From assembly GCA_022828595.1 (NCBI GenBank), contig JAKGHH010000001.1, forward strand, positions 72,908,401 to 72,972,400: a DNA stretch of 64,000 nt, given 5' to 3'. How positions within the stretch are numbered: the first letter of the stretch is position 1; every line of letters starts with the position of its first letter. Source of the DNA: Nelumbo lutea. Taxonomy: Eukaryota; Streptophyta; Magnoliopsida; Proteales; Nelumbonaceae. Both the position numbers and the translations under genes were made by a program. Below, piece after piece: positions 27,909-39,196 of this stretch. The notes beneath the pieces were generated by a model. The model searched no databases. It saw only the letters and a list, made by a program, of their open reading frames with translations, and was not told the DNA's origin.

Positions 27909-28668
27909 GGGTTGTGTTTGGTTGCAATGTAAATAAGTTTGCACTGATGCAAAACCATGGCAGTACAAATAATAGATTCTGTCCTTTTTTTGTTTCAAAT
28001 TTTAGTTTGTTTTGTTTGATTGCAGTACAAATGAAGTAAATTAAAATATGTAAATCGAACCGTGGGCAATTTATGCAAATCAAAACGGTATCATCGGTTT
28101 TTTCATTTCTCCAAACTGAAACCGAATAGGTACCATCAGTTATCTAGTCCATCGGTTTCGGTTTATTACCAGTTCAGTTTTTCGGTTTTTTTATATTTAC
28201 AATATATATTATACAAATATATGTATAATGTTATACTATAAATAAAAAATGATATATAATATATTATAAATATTATAAAATATATATAATATATCTATAA
28301 ATAGATTATTATAAATATAATATATGTATACTTATATATGTATATATAATAAATATATATTTATACATAATATATAGAAAATGTGTGACATATATTAAAA
28401 CTATATATATAAAATATACATATAAATATATATACTGGTCGGTTTGGTTAACCACCAGTTTTTTTGTAGGTTAACTGAAACCGAACCGATCCTTCAATTT
28501 TTCAAAAATACCAAATCAAAAACAAACTAATCGATTCAATTAACCACATTTTCTGGTTTGGTTTTCTCAATTCGATACGATTTTTTGGTTTTTCATGGGC
28601 ACCCCTAATTTACACTCCCATGCATTTGTACTAGTGTAAATAAATTTGTACTGCAACCAAAAACAACC
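27909..28668. mobile_element. Large Tourist-like MITE with an AT-rich nested core
   Basis: The left end GGGTTGTGTTTGGTTGCA and the right end TGCAACCAAAAACAACC are inverted copies, and looser similarity runs on for about 50 bp. The flanks are TTT and TTA. Inside, about 28080-28607 looks like a second insertion: GGTTTCGGTTT / AAACCGAACCG words on both sides of a (TA)-rich core (28190-28440), ending GGGCACCCCTAA as hAT MITEs do. The left edge of the inner piece is unclear. Confidence 0.55.
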
Positions 28669-28858
28669 TTAATATCAAAATTATCCTTCAATAAGAATCA
28701 TTATTGATCAAAGTACCATGCCACCACCAATCCAAAGGAATGGCCAACAAAACAATTGGGCACCGATTTTTAACAAATTGCTTTTCTTTATCCGCTTCGG
28801 TTGATAAAAAAAAATAGATACAGTCAAAGGGCATTTGCGTTTTTTCACATACCACTTA

Positions 28859-29129
28859 GGCTGCATTTGGATGCGATGTAAATCAAGAACCAATGTAAAT
28901 TTTACATCGATTTGGTTTTGTATGCGTTTGGAAAGAGGGTGTGATTATTATCGATATAAAACTACACTCTGGTTCAATTTTGTGTGTGTTTGAATGGAAT
29001 AGTTTTATGTCGATAATCGATGTAAAACCTCATCAATTGTAACACTTTTCAACCCATCACTATTTTTCAAAAAAGCAATGGCCACTTTCTGGTTCAGTGT
29101 AAAACGTCATCACTGTATTAAATGTAGCC
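28859..29129. mobile_element. Tourist-like MITE with TTA target duplication
   Basis: Starts GGCTGCATTTGG and ends, inverted, GGCTACATTTAA. It is flanked by TTA on both sides (28856-28858 and 29130-29132). The 271-bp body has the short words CGATGTAAAAC and TTTACATCGAT in both orientations and no ORF. Confidence 0.72.
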
Positions 29130-29194
29130 TTAGGCTCAATTTAGAAAGAATACAAATATAAATATGTATAGTACAAATATAATATATATATAAT

Positions 29195-30990
29195 TTTTTT
29201 TATTAAGCCCGAGGGCCAATTCATTCAATGAAAATTATCAGTTACATCTAAAATGCAAATATCTTTCAAAAACTCTGGAACTGAAGACCAAGTTTTGGGT
29301 GAAGAGCAAGACAGCACAAACTTATCAGTTTGTGGGCTGCCTTGTTACCTAATCTGGGAGTGAATGTAACTTAACAATTAGGAAGGTGGTTAAGTAGATT
29401 CTTGCAGGAAGAGATGAGCACAAGAAGGCTCCAAGTAGGATTTGGGTTGACCTCCAAATAAGAATCAGAATTTTTGCATCACCTTAAAAAACAATAGAAT
29501 GAAGATCCAGTTGCAAGGCTAGTTTGATGCCTTCAAAGAGCGCCAGGTCTTTAATGGTTGATGCCGAATTGGCCACAATAGGAATAGCTCAAGCCACCAC
29601 TGCTTCTCCTTTATCATTCCGAACACTCAGACCAATACCCGACTTAGAATTTGATTTGGCCCCATCAAAATTAAGTTTCAGGAATCCTGAACATAGCTTT
29701 ACCCAGTGGTTTTGAAAAGAATGGGAAGATGCAATTCGAGGGTTTGCATCTAAATTATGCAAATTAGGTAGACGCTGGCTTAGGGAGAGTGAGTTTGCTT
29801 TGTTGATAATCATTTCAAGACTCCATTTGTTTTGGTTAAAAATTAAATCATTCCGAGCCTTCCAGATGCATCTCCAAATCATATTATTTGCTGAATCTTC
29901 ACTGTCATTCATGTGGCTCTAAACGGAAATCCAGTCTGAAAATGTTCTGTTGGGAAAGTCGGATATATGGAGTCCCAGACTAGATCCAAACCACACCACT
30001 GAAGCAAAAGGGCAGTTCAGGAAGATGTGATCCACTGTTTCATCTCCAGACATAGAAAAAGGACAAAGCGCCTTAATGTGTTTGAAAACTTTTCTCAACC
30101 GAGTTGTAGTGGAGAGCAAATTATGAATGGCACACCAAATGAAAATATGAAATTTTGGTGGAATACCTTTTAGTTTCCAAAAGTCTCACCATGTGAACTT
30201 ATTAGAAATAATATGTGCCTGAGAACAAGAGGCCAGAGAAGATGCTAATAGAAGGTATCCAGAAGCCGCAGTATACCGACCATGGGGAGTGAACCTCCGT
30301 ATGAGTTTGTCTTGCAAATCTAAGGCTGAGATTGGAAGATGAATTGCACTTATTTCCTGTGTTGTGTGGGCATCAAATAAATTATTAATTGCCTCCCTTT
30401 GCCATGTCATAGTAACATGGTTAATGAGTTCCGTAACTCTTATCTTGCTCGTGGGAGATTCTATGTTCTGGCTTTGTGGTTTCAATGGTAGCCATGTGTC
30501 ATTCATTGCATCAATAGCCCAACCATCGTCAATAACCCAATGGAATCCCTTCTCAAGGAATTCCTTGCATTTAAGAATGTCATTCCAAATATAGGAGTTA
30601 CTGGATTTTTGCTTGGCACACCAAAAGGAAGTACTTCTTAGATATTTGGCATGAAGGACTCGAGCCCAAAGTGAATCAGTTGAAGTGAGCAGTCTCCATC
30701 CTAGTTTAATAATCATAGCTTGATTTTTAAGCATAGCATCTCGGATTCCCAAACCCTCAAGATCCTTAGGTGAAAGAAAAATATCCCGGGATTTTAGGTC
30801 AGAATCTGTCCACCAAAAATTCTTGCACACATTGTTCAATGCTGTACAAACGGTTTCTGGAAGGAGATAATTTTGCATTATGTACTGTGGCATGGATTAA
30901 AGGGTGATAATGTTTGCTTCTTCCACCCGGATAATCCTGATTTAAGTCTATCAACCAAATATTGTCATTCTTGAGTCTTCGAGTGGCCTA
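29195..30990 (-). mobile_element. LINE 3' half in minus orientation
   Basis: On the minus strand: a degraded finger/thumb region, then an open piece 30186-30893 (AMLKNQAMIIKLGWRLL, LWARVLHAKYLRSTSFW), a zf-RVT-type module at 29919-30119 (CPFSMSGDETVDHIFLNCP), a linker and an RNase H start at 29589-29912 (KLNFDGAKSNSKSGIGLSV). Stops and frame changes separate them. The 3' tail is the A-rich end near 29195-29205, seen as T on the plus strand. It resembles the plus-strand LINE tails elsewhere in the window. It is 5' truncated and dead. Confidence 0.82.
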
Positions 30991-31265
30991 GGAGTAGAGG
31001 TCCAACCAGGTATCTCTCTGTTGGATTCATGAATTTGACTCAAAAAATGTGTGCTATTCTGATTCTAACTCGATGTTGGGTATTGGAACTGAAAAAAAAA
31101 TTGATGAATTCTGAAAATTAATTTCTTGACCTAACCAATTACAGAACAAATGCAAGACTTATAGAATGTGAGAGCCTTCTTTGTTGTTACATTTGCCAAA
31201 AATAATTAGGTCATTTGAAAACATGAGGTGCGAGAGTCAAACACTAGAGCTTCCAATTTTGAAAA
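30991..31265. other. Unassigned sequence between LINE and LTR
   Basis: No feature is recognised. Confidence 0.3.
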
Positions 31266-32199
31266 TGATGCTGTGATGCTTCCTACTGGAGGTGATCCGG
31301 CTTCCAGGCGAACGATGGACTAAGTTGATATGCAAGAGAAGGATCAGAGAATCCGGAGTTTCTAGCCTAACAAGGTCGCTCCGATGCTTAAGTCAGTAAA
31401 TTAGTAGCGAGCTAAAATAGCTTAAGGATGTAGGAGAGCTAGAAAGCAGAGAAATCACACGTACCTTGAACCTCCGGGGTTGGAGCCTTTATATAGTCGA
31501 GTCCTAGCGGGTTTCGCAGATCAGTTATGGGATCTTCGTCACGATAGACCCATTTTCGTGTTAGTTGGAAGACAACGCTTCCATCCGATAAGGTTCATCA
31601 CTTCCGCCCAAATCCGTTGGAGGGGTTTTCGGGATCACCACGTAGTGGCATGTTGGTATCCCTGAATTGATGTCTTTAAGTCCTGAACTAGGTTGAGTGC
31701 CAAAGTACCTTGGCATTGAGGTGTTCTTGTTGCAATCTGGTACCGAGGCGATCTCGTCTCAAGGTGGCCTTGTCCCGAGGTCACTTTAGCCTGGGGTGGT
31801 TGGGTACCCGAGCTCGATCTGTTGTGGACTGTTTATGATAAGATGAGTTGTCATCTCTTGATCAGGTCGTGTCCACGTGTCCCCTCTTTACTAGGTCGGG
31901 CCAAATCACCCTTCATCAATTGCCCCCCACTCCCCGAGCCAGGGGTCCCAACCCGATGCGGGGAATTCATGACGAGACAAGTGGATTTGGCCCAAGGTCC
32001 AGGCGGCTTGTCGGACGAATCACTGGTCGGACCTGTTCGGCTATTCGGCTCAACCAGAAATAACCCAGGTCATGTTTGGTTCACGTGCGGATGTCATGCG
32101 ATCTACAAACTCCACGGACGTCAAAAAATGCGCTAAACCGTTTTCAACCTCGGGGTCGCGCAGCCGGTTTTCCTGTTAGACAGTTTTGTATGCCCTTAG
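31266..32199 (-). mobile_element. Lone LTR, probably of a Tat-type Ty3/gypsy element
   Basis: Read on the minus strand it starts TGATTGAAGC, has a GC-rich U3 with GGGGAGTGGGGGGCAATTGA near 31930, a TATA box CTATATAAAGGC at about 31487-31498, a pyrimidine-rich leader, and ends GCATCACAGCATCA. The TGAT...ATCA edges fit an LTR. It has the same orientation as the pol remnant at 36.8-39 kb and could be its 3' LTR, displaced by 1.5 kb of other sequence. There is no clean 5-bp duplication. Confidence 0.5.
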
Positions 32200-33745
32200 C
32201 TTCAATCAGTTTTGATGTACTTTTGATATTTAGTGTAAATAAATAAAAGTACATGTTTGATTCATGTTGTGTGGTATATTCTGTGTAAGGCCCTAAAACT
32301 GGACACTTAATGAGACTTGTGTTAGTTTTAAATGTTCACAGTCGTTGGATAAGTCTGGGGAGATTTATCTTGCCAAGGCTGACACTGGTGTGTTGCCAAC
32401 TGTTGGGGTGGTTTGTCTCAACCGCTAGGGTGAGACCCAAGGCACACGCAATGTAGGATTACTTGAACCCTTGAACCGGACCAGATTTTCAGTATTGCCC
32501 TAGACCTTGGAGATTGATGGGCAAAACTGGAAAATTACACCTGACCCCTAGACCCGATTATGGTACTGCACTAGGTGTTGGATTGGGCTGTTTTTGATAT
32601 GCCAATCAACGAGATCCTTAGCGGGGTCAAAACCTAGGTATGTTGGGATAGTCTGAGAATTCATTTGAGTGGGTGATCATAGTGATGGGATCAGCCCCTT
32701 TGCTGGACAAAGGTAATGATCGACGATGCATTCTCTCTAATGGAAACCAAATTGCCGGCAGTTGATTTCAATCATTGGAATTTTGTTTTGCAAAATTTAC
32801 GGGCAGTGCTTGATCATTATGGGCTGAGAGGTTAAGTGTAAGGCCACTTAGGATAATACCTGATGGGCTAATCTTGCATCTACCCACAGTCCCTGGGTTT
32901 CTATAAGATGGATTGGCCCAAGGACCACTTAGTGTAAGTGTTGGGCCCATAGGGTCCATGTGATGGGATCAAGGGGTTCACTAGGCTTTCTAGTGAATTC
33001 GGCTAGGCCTTGTAATAGAGGTTGGGCCGAACCCATGTGGCTGATGTGTAGACCAATGCTTGGATCCCACACCATACAAAGAAGCCCAACTGGGCAACAG
33101 TTTGGAAGACTATTGAGCACTTAATACATATTGGGCCTAAAGCCCATTTCGATCTGGGCTGATTTAATCAGTCACTTAAAGGGGCGGATCTGAGATTAGG
33201 TTAAGCCCAAAAGCTTATCTAATCTGCAGATAAGATTAAGAGGAGCCTTAATCCAAATACAGATAATATGATTAGGAGGTTTTCTTAATCACTAAGAAAG
33301 AGGAGGAAAACCCTAATTCGACTTACTTGAATTCGAACCCTAAGGGTTTTTTACCAAAACACTCTGCATTCTTGGGATGAGATCTCAGATAACCCTAGAG
33401 AAGAAAATAACAGTTTGTCACCTTCTTCTCTAGCATTCTCCTCCAGTAGCCGCCACCACCTTTTCTGCCAGTTTGAGTTCTCAGTTAGAGAAAATCAAGA
33501 AAGATTCTTGATTGTTCGTGTGGTGCTCACAATCTTCCAATGAGTTCTTCAGAAGAACCTGGTTCGTGGGATTCGGCTCCATCATCATTGTGTCATCTTC
33601 AGAGGGAGTTGAGCTTGGGATCTTCTTTGGGCGTGAACACCAACGCTGGGAGATACTATTTCTCTGGATCAGTTATAATCCCTCCCTTCTCTTTTGCTTC
33701 AAATCTGGTCTGGTTTGGTTCAAGTAGGATCATTGAATTTTGATT
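32200..33745. mobile_element. Unclassified repeat-like insertion, possibly an LTR in plus orientation
   Basis: About 1.5 kb without a domain. The right part (33330-33740) resembles an LTR leader: AACCCTAATTCGACTT, AGATAACCCTAGAGAAG, then CT-rich text. It separates the lone LTR from the antisense ORF of the Tat element, so it may be a later insertion. No primer site or ends could be fixed. Confidence 0.28.
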
Positions 33746-33918
33746 CTAAAATCAGAGAATGCGATTCCCAGTTGGAAGAAAGGTAGGAAGTTTTTGAAAT
33801 TCGCCCACCCATTCCGCAATAGTTTTGGCGTCCATATGATGGATCCTACCATTCCTTTCATTTCCTAGGAGCCGTTGGATTGCCTTGATCTCGACCGTTG
33901 ATTTTTGAACATACCGGC

Positions 33919-33926
33919 TATAAATA
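33919..33926 (+). promoter_or_regulatory. TATA box of the antisense extra ORF
   Basis: CTATAAATAGG lies 165-175 bp upstream of the ATG at 34092, facing the antisense ORF and opposite to pol. The leader between them is pyrimidine-rich (AGTCTTTCCTAGCTCTC). Confidence 0.5.
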
Positions 33927-34091
33927 GGGGGCCCGAGACTCATGTGATTTGCCACAAATTCGCAAATCTTCGTTTTGAGGTTGCATTCAAGCTTCTTAGC
34001 TCGGTTTCTCCAGTCCGATGTCTTCTTTCAGTACGGTCTTTCTTTGGTGAGTCTTTCCTAGCTCTCTTTTTCTTATTGTGTTTTCTTCACA

Positions 34092-35979
34092 ATGTCTAGT
34101 TTTAGTTTAGATAGTCTTTTAGATGAGAGCAATGAATCCGCTAGGGCCGAGGTGGGTACCTCAGCTCAAATCGTAGATCGCCTTACTGAAGAAACTATTT
34201 CGGGTCAAGAAGCGATCAGCGGTCCTCCTAAGGTGGAATCACCTTGGGAGGCGCGAGAGGCCTCCGGTGGTCTGGCAACCACCTCGCATTGAGGTCGGCA
34301 GCCAGATAACTTTGGCCCATCAATGATGGCAGCAGACAGGCTCCAAGCCTTAATAGCTCGGTATAGGCTTCCGAGTGATCTTGTCTGCAGTCTTTCGATA
34401 GGTAACTTTCCTTGGGAGCACGATCACGACGAGATCGTGATCTTCGAGGAACAGCTCGCAGCTGGTCTTCGTCTTCCATTTGACCCCTTGACTGTCGAAG
34501 TCGTTAAACTCTTCAACATCACCATAGATCAATTGCACCCGAACTCCATCTGCAATATTGTAGGAACCATCTCGCTCTTCCACGACTATAACCTACCCCT
34601 TGACCTTGACATTTTTTTCTTCAATCCTTTCAATAAAGAAGAATTCCTCTTATGTTCTACCCGAGCACAGGCGGACTTACTACTTGTCCCCACGTCCGGG
34701 CTACAAGCTCTTACACGAACTCCCAAATAGGGTCCCGGCCTGGAAAAGAGGCTACTTTTTAGTCTGTAACACAGAGGGGTGGCCTTTCCCAATCCACTAG
34801 AGGGCGGCCATCCAAGATCCCAGTGTTAGGCTAGACTTGAAGACAAGGGAAGCGTTCCAGTCCTAGGCAGAGCTCAGTCTCAAGTTCGCGGACTATGTGA
34901 CCGAAGACAAGCTCGTGCAGGCCGGTCCGAGTCCTGGTAGGTTGTTACTTTTATGCTACCTTTGTTTTATTTTGATGCAGTTTCTGACGTTTTGCTTTTT
35001 TTACAGCAACCATGAAGCTTCTTGCGAATGAGCTCCTTGGAAGGATGAAGGGGAAGAAGAAGCGACCTATCAAAAGACCTCGCGTTAAGTCTCCGTAGGC
35101 TGCAATCCCTGAGCCCAAGCAGCCCTCCACTACGCAACCTCTAGTGATCGATCTAGTCGAGAAGGAACTAGAAAGGGTCTCCCCACCCCGCATGCCCGAG
35201 GAGGCAACATCTTCGGAGCCCACCCCTACGGCTGTCACTTCTTCGTGCAGCGATGGGGTAGTCTGAAGCATCCTAACTCCAAAGTACAGCCTCCTCAAGA
35301 GCAAGAGCGAGGTATACGCCGAGGAGGTCGCCAACTATATGGTGGTAAGTTGTCTTTACTTCTTTAATTCTTTACTTGAAAGCTTTTCTTGTACTAACTG
35401 CTATTCTTCTCTTGGCAGGTGAACTCTGTTGTGCATGCTCTGACATACCAATTCAAACTGCACCTGAAGTGAGCTACTGCAGCTAAGTCCTCGTCTTGCG
35501 AAGATCACACCGAGCTAAATCTGGCCCGTAACGAAATCAACCAGTTGAAGAATGATGCACGGGCTCAGAAGGAGCTGATATCACTGCTGATGTCCGAGAA
35601 GGAGGAGCTCATGAGGGAGAAAGTGGCGCTGGAGCGGGAGGTGAAGAATTTCGAGGCCCATGTCAAGGAGCGAACTAAAATACTCCTCCAAGCAGTGGAG
35701 GAGGCCAAGGCCAAAGTCGTCAAGGAATACCAGACCTCGGAGGAGTTCCACAGAGAGCTGATCGAGGCAGGGACGGAAGGCTACCATAAGGGCTTTAAGC
35801 TTAGCAGGTGGTTGACTCGACGTGAATTTCCTTAGCTTGATCTAAGCGCCATCACCACCTCAAGGGTTACAGATGAGATGGTTGTTGAAGCTGTCGAAGA
35901 TCCAGGCTTTGAGAAGGAAAGTGACAGTGAGCTGCTCATCACATCGACATCGAAGAGACTTGTGCTAACGAGAGGGTGA
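34092..35979 (+). pseudogene. Antisense extra ORF of a Tat-type Ty3/gypsy element (PF04195-like), broken
   Basis: It runs opposite to the pol remnant beside it. Extra ORFs antisense to pol are known in the Tat branch of plant Ty3/gypsy elements; their role is unknown. The first part (34092-34730, MSSFSLDSLLDESNES) holds a stop at 34290. Its stretch IARYRLPSDLV to LRLPFDPLTVEVVKL resembles the domain called 'putative gypsy type transposase'. A frameshift near 34640 moves the reading into another frame (HELPNRVPAWKRGYFLV). Two GT-AG introns are likely, near 34937-35007 and at 35345-35418. The last exon is coiled-coil-like (ISLLMSEKEELMREKVALER) and is broken by stops at about 35470 and 35833. 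Total decay is moderate. Confidence 0.65.
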
Positions 35980-36439
35980 ACCTTCCTGCCAAAGCCTCGG
36001 GCAAGGGTGAAGAGTGCCTAGACGAATAGACTTCCATATTGTATACCCTGGGCCTGCAAGCTCGTTCTATAGTAGAAATCTCTTTTTTTTTTTTTTGTAA
36101 GGAACTCCTAATATTAATGAAATACACTTTTCTTTTTGTCAAATGTTCCAAGTGCAAATAACTCCCTAACTGGCAAACTAACCAAATAGGTATAGGTTAC
36201 CCCGAACCGTCAAGCTACCGAGCTGGACTACCAATAGGGGTAACTTCGTATGATGTACGCTAAGGTACGTAGACATTATAGAGCATATACCCGACCTTTC
36301 TGCGAGCAGGCTACTTGGTAATGCTAGTTGTCCCTTTGCTAGGGTTCAACTTTTTCATTATATGCCAAAGTGGGCTAGACATCATAGGGTTTATACCCGA
36401 GTTGTTTATACCTTAGGCATAAGGAAATGAGTTGCCTAT
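35980..36439. other. Non-coding part of the Tat element
   Basis: Lies between the antisense ORF and the tandem array, and is presumed 3' untranslated region of the minus-strand element. No domain is seen. Confidence 0.4.
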
Positions 36440-36800
36440 GCCAAAGAGGTAATTAGGTCTTGTCTGCCCATGCCGAGGAGGCGACTGGGACTTGTATGCC
36501 CATGCCGAGGAGGCGACTGAGACTTGTATGCCCATGCCGAGGCGATTGGGACTTATGTGGTGCCAAGGTCTTTTATCAGTTTGGCACTTTAGCCTTTAGG
36601 CTCTGGGAGCGACTCGCAATCCACTCTCCTTACCCTTGGTTTGGCCCATGCCGAAGAGGCGACTAGGTCTTATGTGCCCATGTCGAGGAGGCGGTTGGGT
36701 CTTATGTGCCCATGCCAAGGAGGCGATTGGGACTTATGTGGTGCCGAGGTCATTTATCAATTCGGCACTTTAGTCCTTGGATTTCTGGGAGTGACTCACA
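36440..36800. repeat. Two-level tandem array in the Tat 3' region
   Basis: Short units of about 32 bp around the core GCCCATGCCGAGGAGGCGACT occur in groups of about three. Each group is followed by a longer block that starts GTGCCAAGGTC (36559) or GTGCCGAGGTC (36741), contains GGCACTTTAG, and ends near CAGTCCACTCTCC. The higher-order period is about 180 bp. Tandem arrays between pol and the 3' LTR are known in Tat elements. Confidence 0.8.
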
Positions 36801-36829
36801 GTCCACTCTCCAGTTCGGCGATCACAAGT

Positions 36830-37810
36830 AGAATCGTCTCAGGTTGCCGATGTTCCACGCTCAAGGTACTTGTTTTCATTCCAAGGTCTCGAGCTCGTCC
36901 ATACCTTCCCCGAGTACCCGTCTTACTCGGTATGGACCTTCCCCATTCGGCCTAAACTTACTGACGCCGGGCTCAGGTACCATAACTTTCCTAAGAACCA
37001 GGTCGCCGACACGAAAGTGACGTTTCTTGACCCAGGCGTTATAGTACCGATCCACCCTTTGCTGGTAGGCTGCAGTCTAAATGTATGTCAGGTCTCGTAC
37101 TTCCTCCACCAGGTCGAGGTTGGTACGGAGCTCGTCATCATTTGCTTCCTTGTTGTAGGCTTCCAAGCATAGCGTAGGCACCTCGATCTCTGTTGGGATC
37201 ACCGCTTTCGTGCTATAGGTGAGGTTGAAGGGGATCTCACCCGTGGCGGTCTTAACAGTAGTTTAGTAGGCCTATAACACACTGGGCAGCTCGTCTACCC
37301 ACTGTCCTTTAGCTCGGGCTAAGCGAGCCTTCAGTCCACAAAGTATGGCTCTGTTTGTGACCTTTGCTTGCCCGTTTTCCTGAGGGTGTGCCACTGAGGT
37401 GAAGTTCTATTGTATCCCCATCTTGACACACCAATTCTGGAACTTGATGCCCTCAAACTGCTTTCCGTTTTCGGAGATAAGTACACGAGGTAGCCCGAAG
37501 TGACATACTACATTCCTCCAAAAGAAATTTTGTATGTTGCGGGCTGCGATCGTTGTTAGGGGTTCCGCCTCCACCCACTTCGTGAAGTAATCCACTACTA
37601 CCACCAGGAATCTCCTCTGTTATGTCACTGGCGGGTAAGGGCCAAGAATGTCAATTCCCCACTGTGCAAAGGGCCACGGGCTGGTGAGATATTTGAGGTC
37701 AGCAATAGGTCGGTGGTGGATGTTGGCATGCCTTTGACACTTATCGCACTTCTTGACGAGCTCAAGTGCATCTGTCTTCATTATGGGCCAATAGTACCCC
37801 TGTCGTAGTG
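36830..37810 (-). pseudogene. Tat-type integrase, catalytically dead
   Basis: From 37810 downward on the minus strand: the HHCC zinc module (CDKCQRHANIHH), then the core with the first Asp intact (VVVDYFTKWVEAEPL). The family's second Asp is Glu (ISENGKQF, codon 37470-37472) and the family's third residue, Glu, is Lys (GQAKVTNRAIL, codon 37362-37364). The C-terminal part (ANDDELRTNLDLVEEVRDL, then VLRKVMVPEPG) runs to about 36840. Several in-frame stops are present but the frame is largely kept. It follows directly on the second RNase H domain. Confidence 0.85.
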
Positions 37811-38086
37811 CTTTCTAGGTGAGAACCCTACCCCCCAAGTGTCCGCCACACTAGCCTCCATGAGTGTCGCGGAGAATGAGCTCAGCCTCTAAGGGTCACA
37901 AGCACCGCAAGTAGGGGAGCGTGAAAGATCTCCGACACAGGTGTCTGTCTATAATGACGTACTTCATTGACTGGCGCTCTACCCATCGGGCCGCATTGCG
38001 ATATTCAGGGAGGGTCCCGTGAAGCAGATAGCTCGCGAGTGGGTCAATCCAGCTTGACTCTACTTATACTACAGGAGTGATCTCTC

Positions 38087-38524
38087 CTACCCCCCGAGAA
38101 TGCTAGGCCGAGGCAGGTTCTCTATGTACACGGCCCTCATTGTGTTACTGCTTATGCTGGCTAACCGGGACAAGGCATCAGCCTCAACATTCTTAGATCT
38201 TAGGATTTTCCTGATGAAGTAAGATAAGAAGCCGCGTAGAACTTCTCTGACCTTGGCTAAATTAGCAGCCATGGTGGGGTCGCAGGCTTCATATTCACCG
38301 TTGATCTAATTGACCATGACCTGGGCGTTGCTGCAGATGATGAGGTGTTTAGCTTTCACTTCCTTTGCTAAGGTGAGCCCGACTATCAATGCTTCGTTGT
38401 TAGACGCTGCAAACCCAAACCGAAGTGCGTACTCTAGCTTCACCCCGCTTGAACCGTATAGAATAATGTCTGCTTCACTTCCTTGTTGATTGGATGAGCT
38501 GTCGACGTGGAGGATCCAGGGCTC
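38087..38524 (-). pseudogene. Second (archaeal-type) RNase H domain of the Tat element
   Basis: Starts WILHVDSSSNQQGS and continues IILYGSSGVKLEYALRFGFAASNNEALIVGL. This module follows the usual RT-linked RNase H, and an extra RNase H of this kind marks the Tat branch. The helix after NNEA appears about four residues short, a second acidic site reads ICSNAQ, and a stop lies near 38308. The tail DALSRLASISS leads toward the integrase. Confidence 0.75.
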
Positions 38525-38545
38525 CTCGTCCTTGGTCGGACTTGT

Positions 38546-39196
38546 TCAGACCGGGATCGGTGTTGTGCTGGTTGAAGCTTCCTCTGCGTGCCCGAGCTCA
38601 GTCAATTCAGGGACTGCAGTGGCGAAGGTACATTCTGCAACAAAGTCGGCTAAGGCTTGGGCCTTAATCTCCATCCGAGGTTCATATTGGATGTCGTACT
38701 TGCTGAGTTCAATGGCCCATTTCGTTAGTCTGTCAGACACCTCGAGCTTGAGTAGGATTTGACTCAGAGGTCTGTTGGTGATGACAACGATGGTGTGGGC
38801 TTGGAAATAAGGACGAAGCTTCCGAGCTGCTATGACTAGGGCATATGCCAGCTTCTTGATCTCCGAGTACCTTGTTTCGGCATACTGCAAAACCTTGCTA
38901 ACATAGTAGATGGGTTGTTGGACCCAATCTACTTCCTTTATCAGTACCAAGCTGACTACCTCATCACTCGTAGAGAGGTACAACTTTAAAATATCTCCCA
39001 CTACCCTGGGATCTAAAGGGAACCTAAGGCTTTCTATCAAACTATGGACATACACACAAATCTCCCTGGAACGGGCTGAAGTGGCCCTCTCCCCGATCCT
39101 AAGACACCTCAGTTCGTACTCCTCAAGAATGTGATACACTTCTTGGATCCGAGCCAGGTTGGTTGGAGAAAGGCTATACAGAGTCGAGGCAAACAC
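38546..39196 (-). pseudogene. Chimeric frame: antisense-ORF domain fused to RT-linked RNase H
   Basis: The 216-codon frame has two parts. Residues 1 to about 72 (IQEVYHILEEYELRCLRIG, then SLRFPLDPRVVGDILKL) resemble the antisense ORF at 34.3-34.5 kb (compare LRLPFDPLTVEVVKL). From about residue 73 it is the Tat RNase H (QQPIYYVSKVLQYAETRYSE, RPYFQAHTIVVITNRPLSQ, ALADFVAEC). The break is near 38975-38995. Reverse transcriptase, protease and gag of this element are absent. This is a rearrangement product. Confidence 0.7.

Noticed and set aside
36440..36800. Possible CRISPR-like array
   Set aside because: The units are adjacent variants without unique spacers, and the sequence is plant nuclear DNA.
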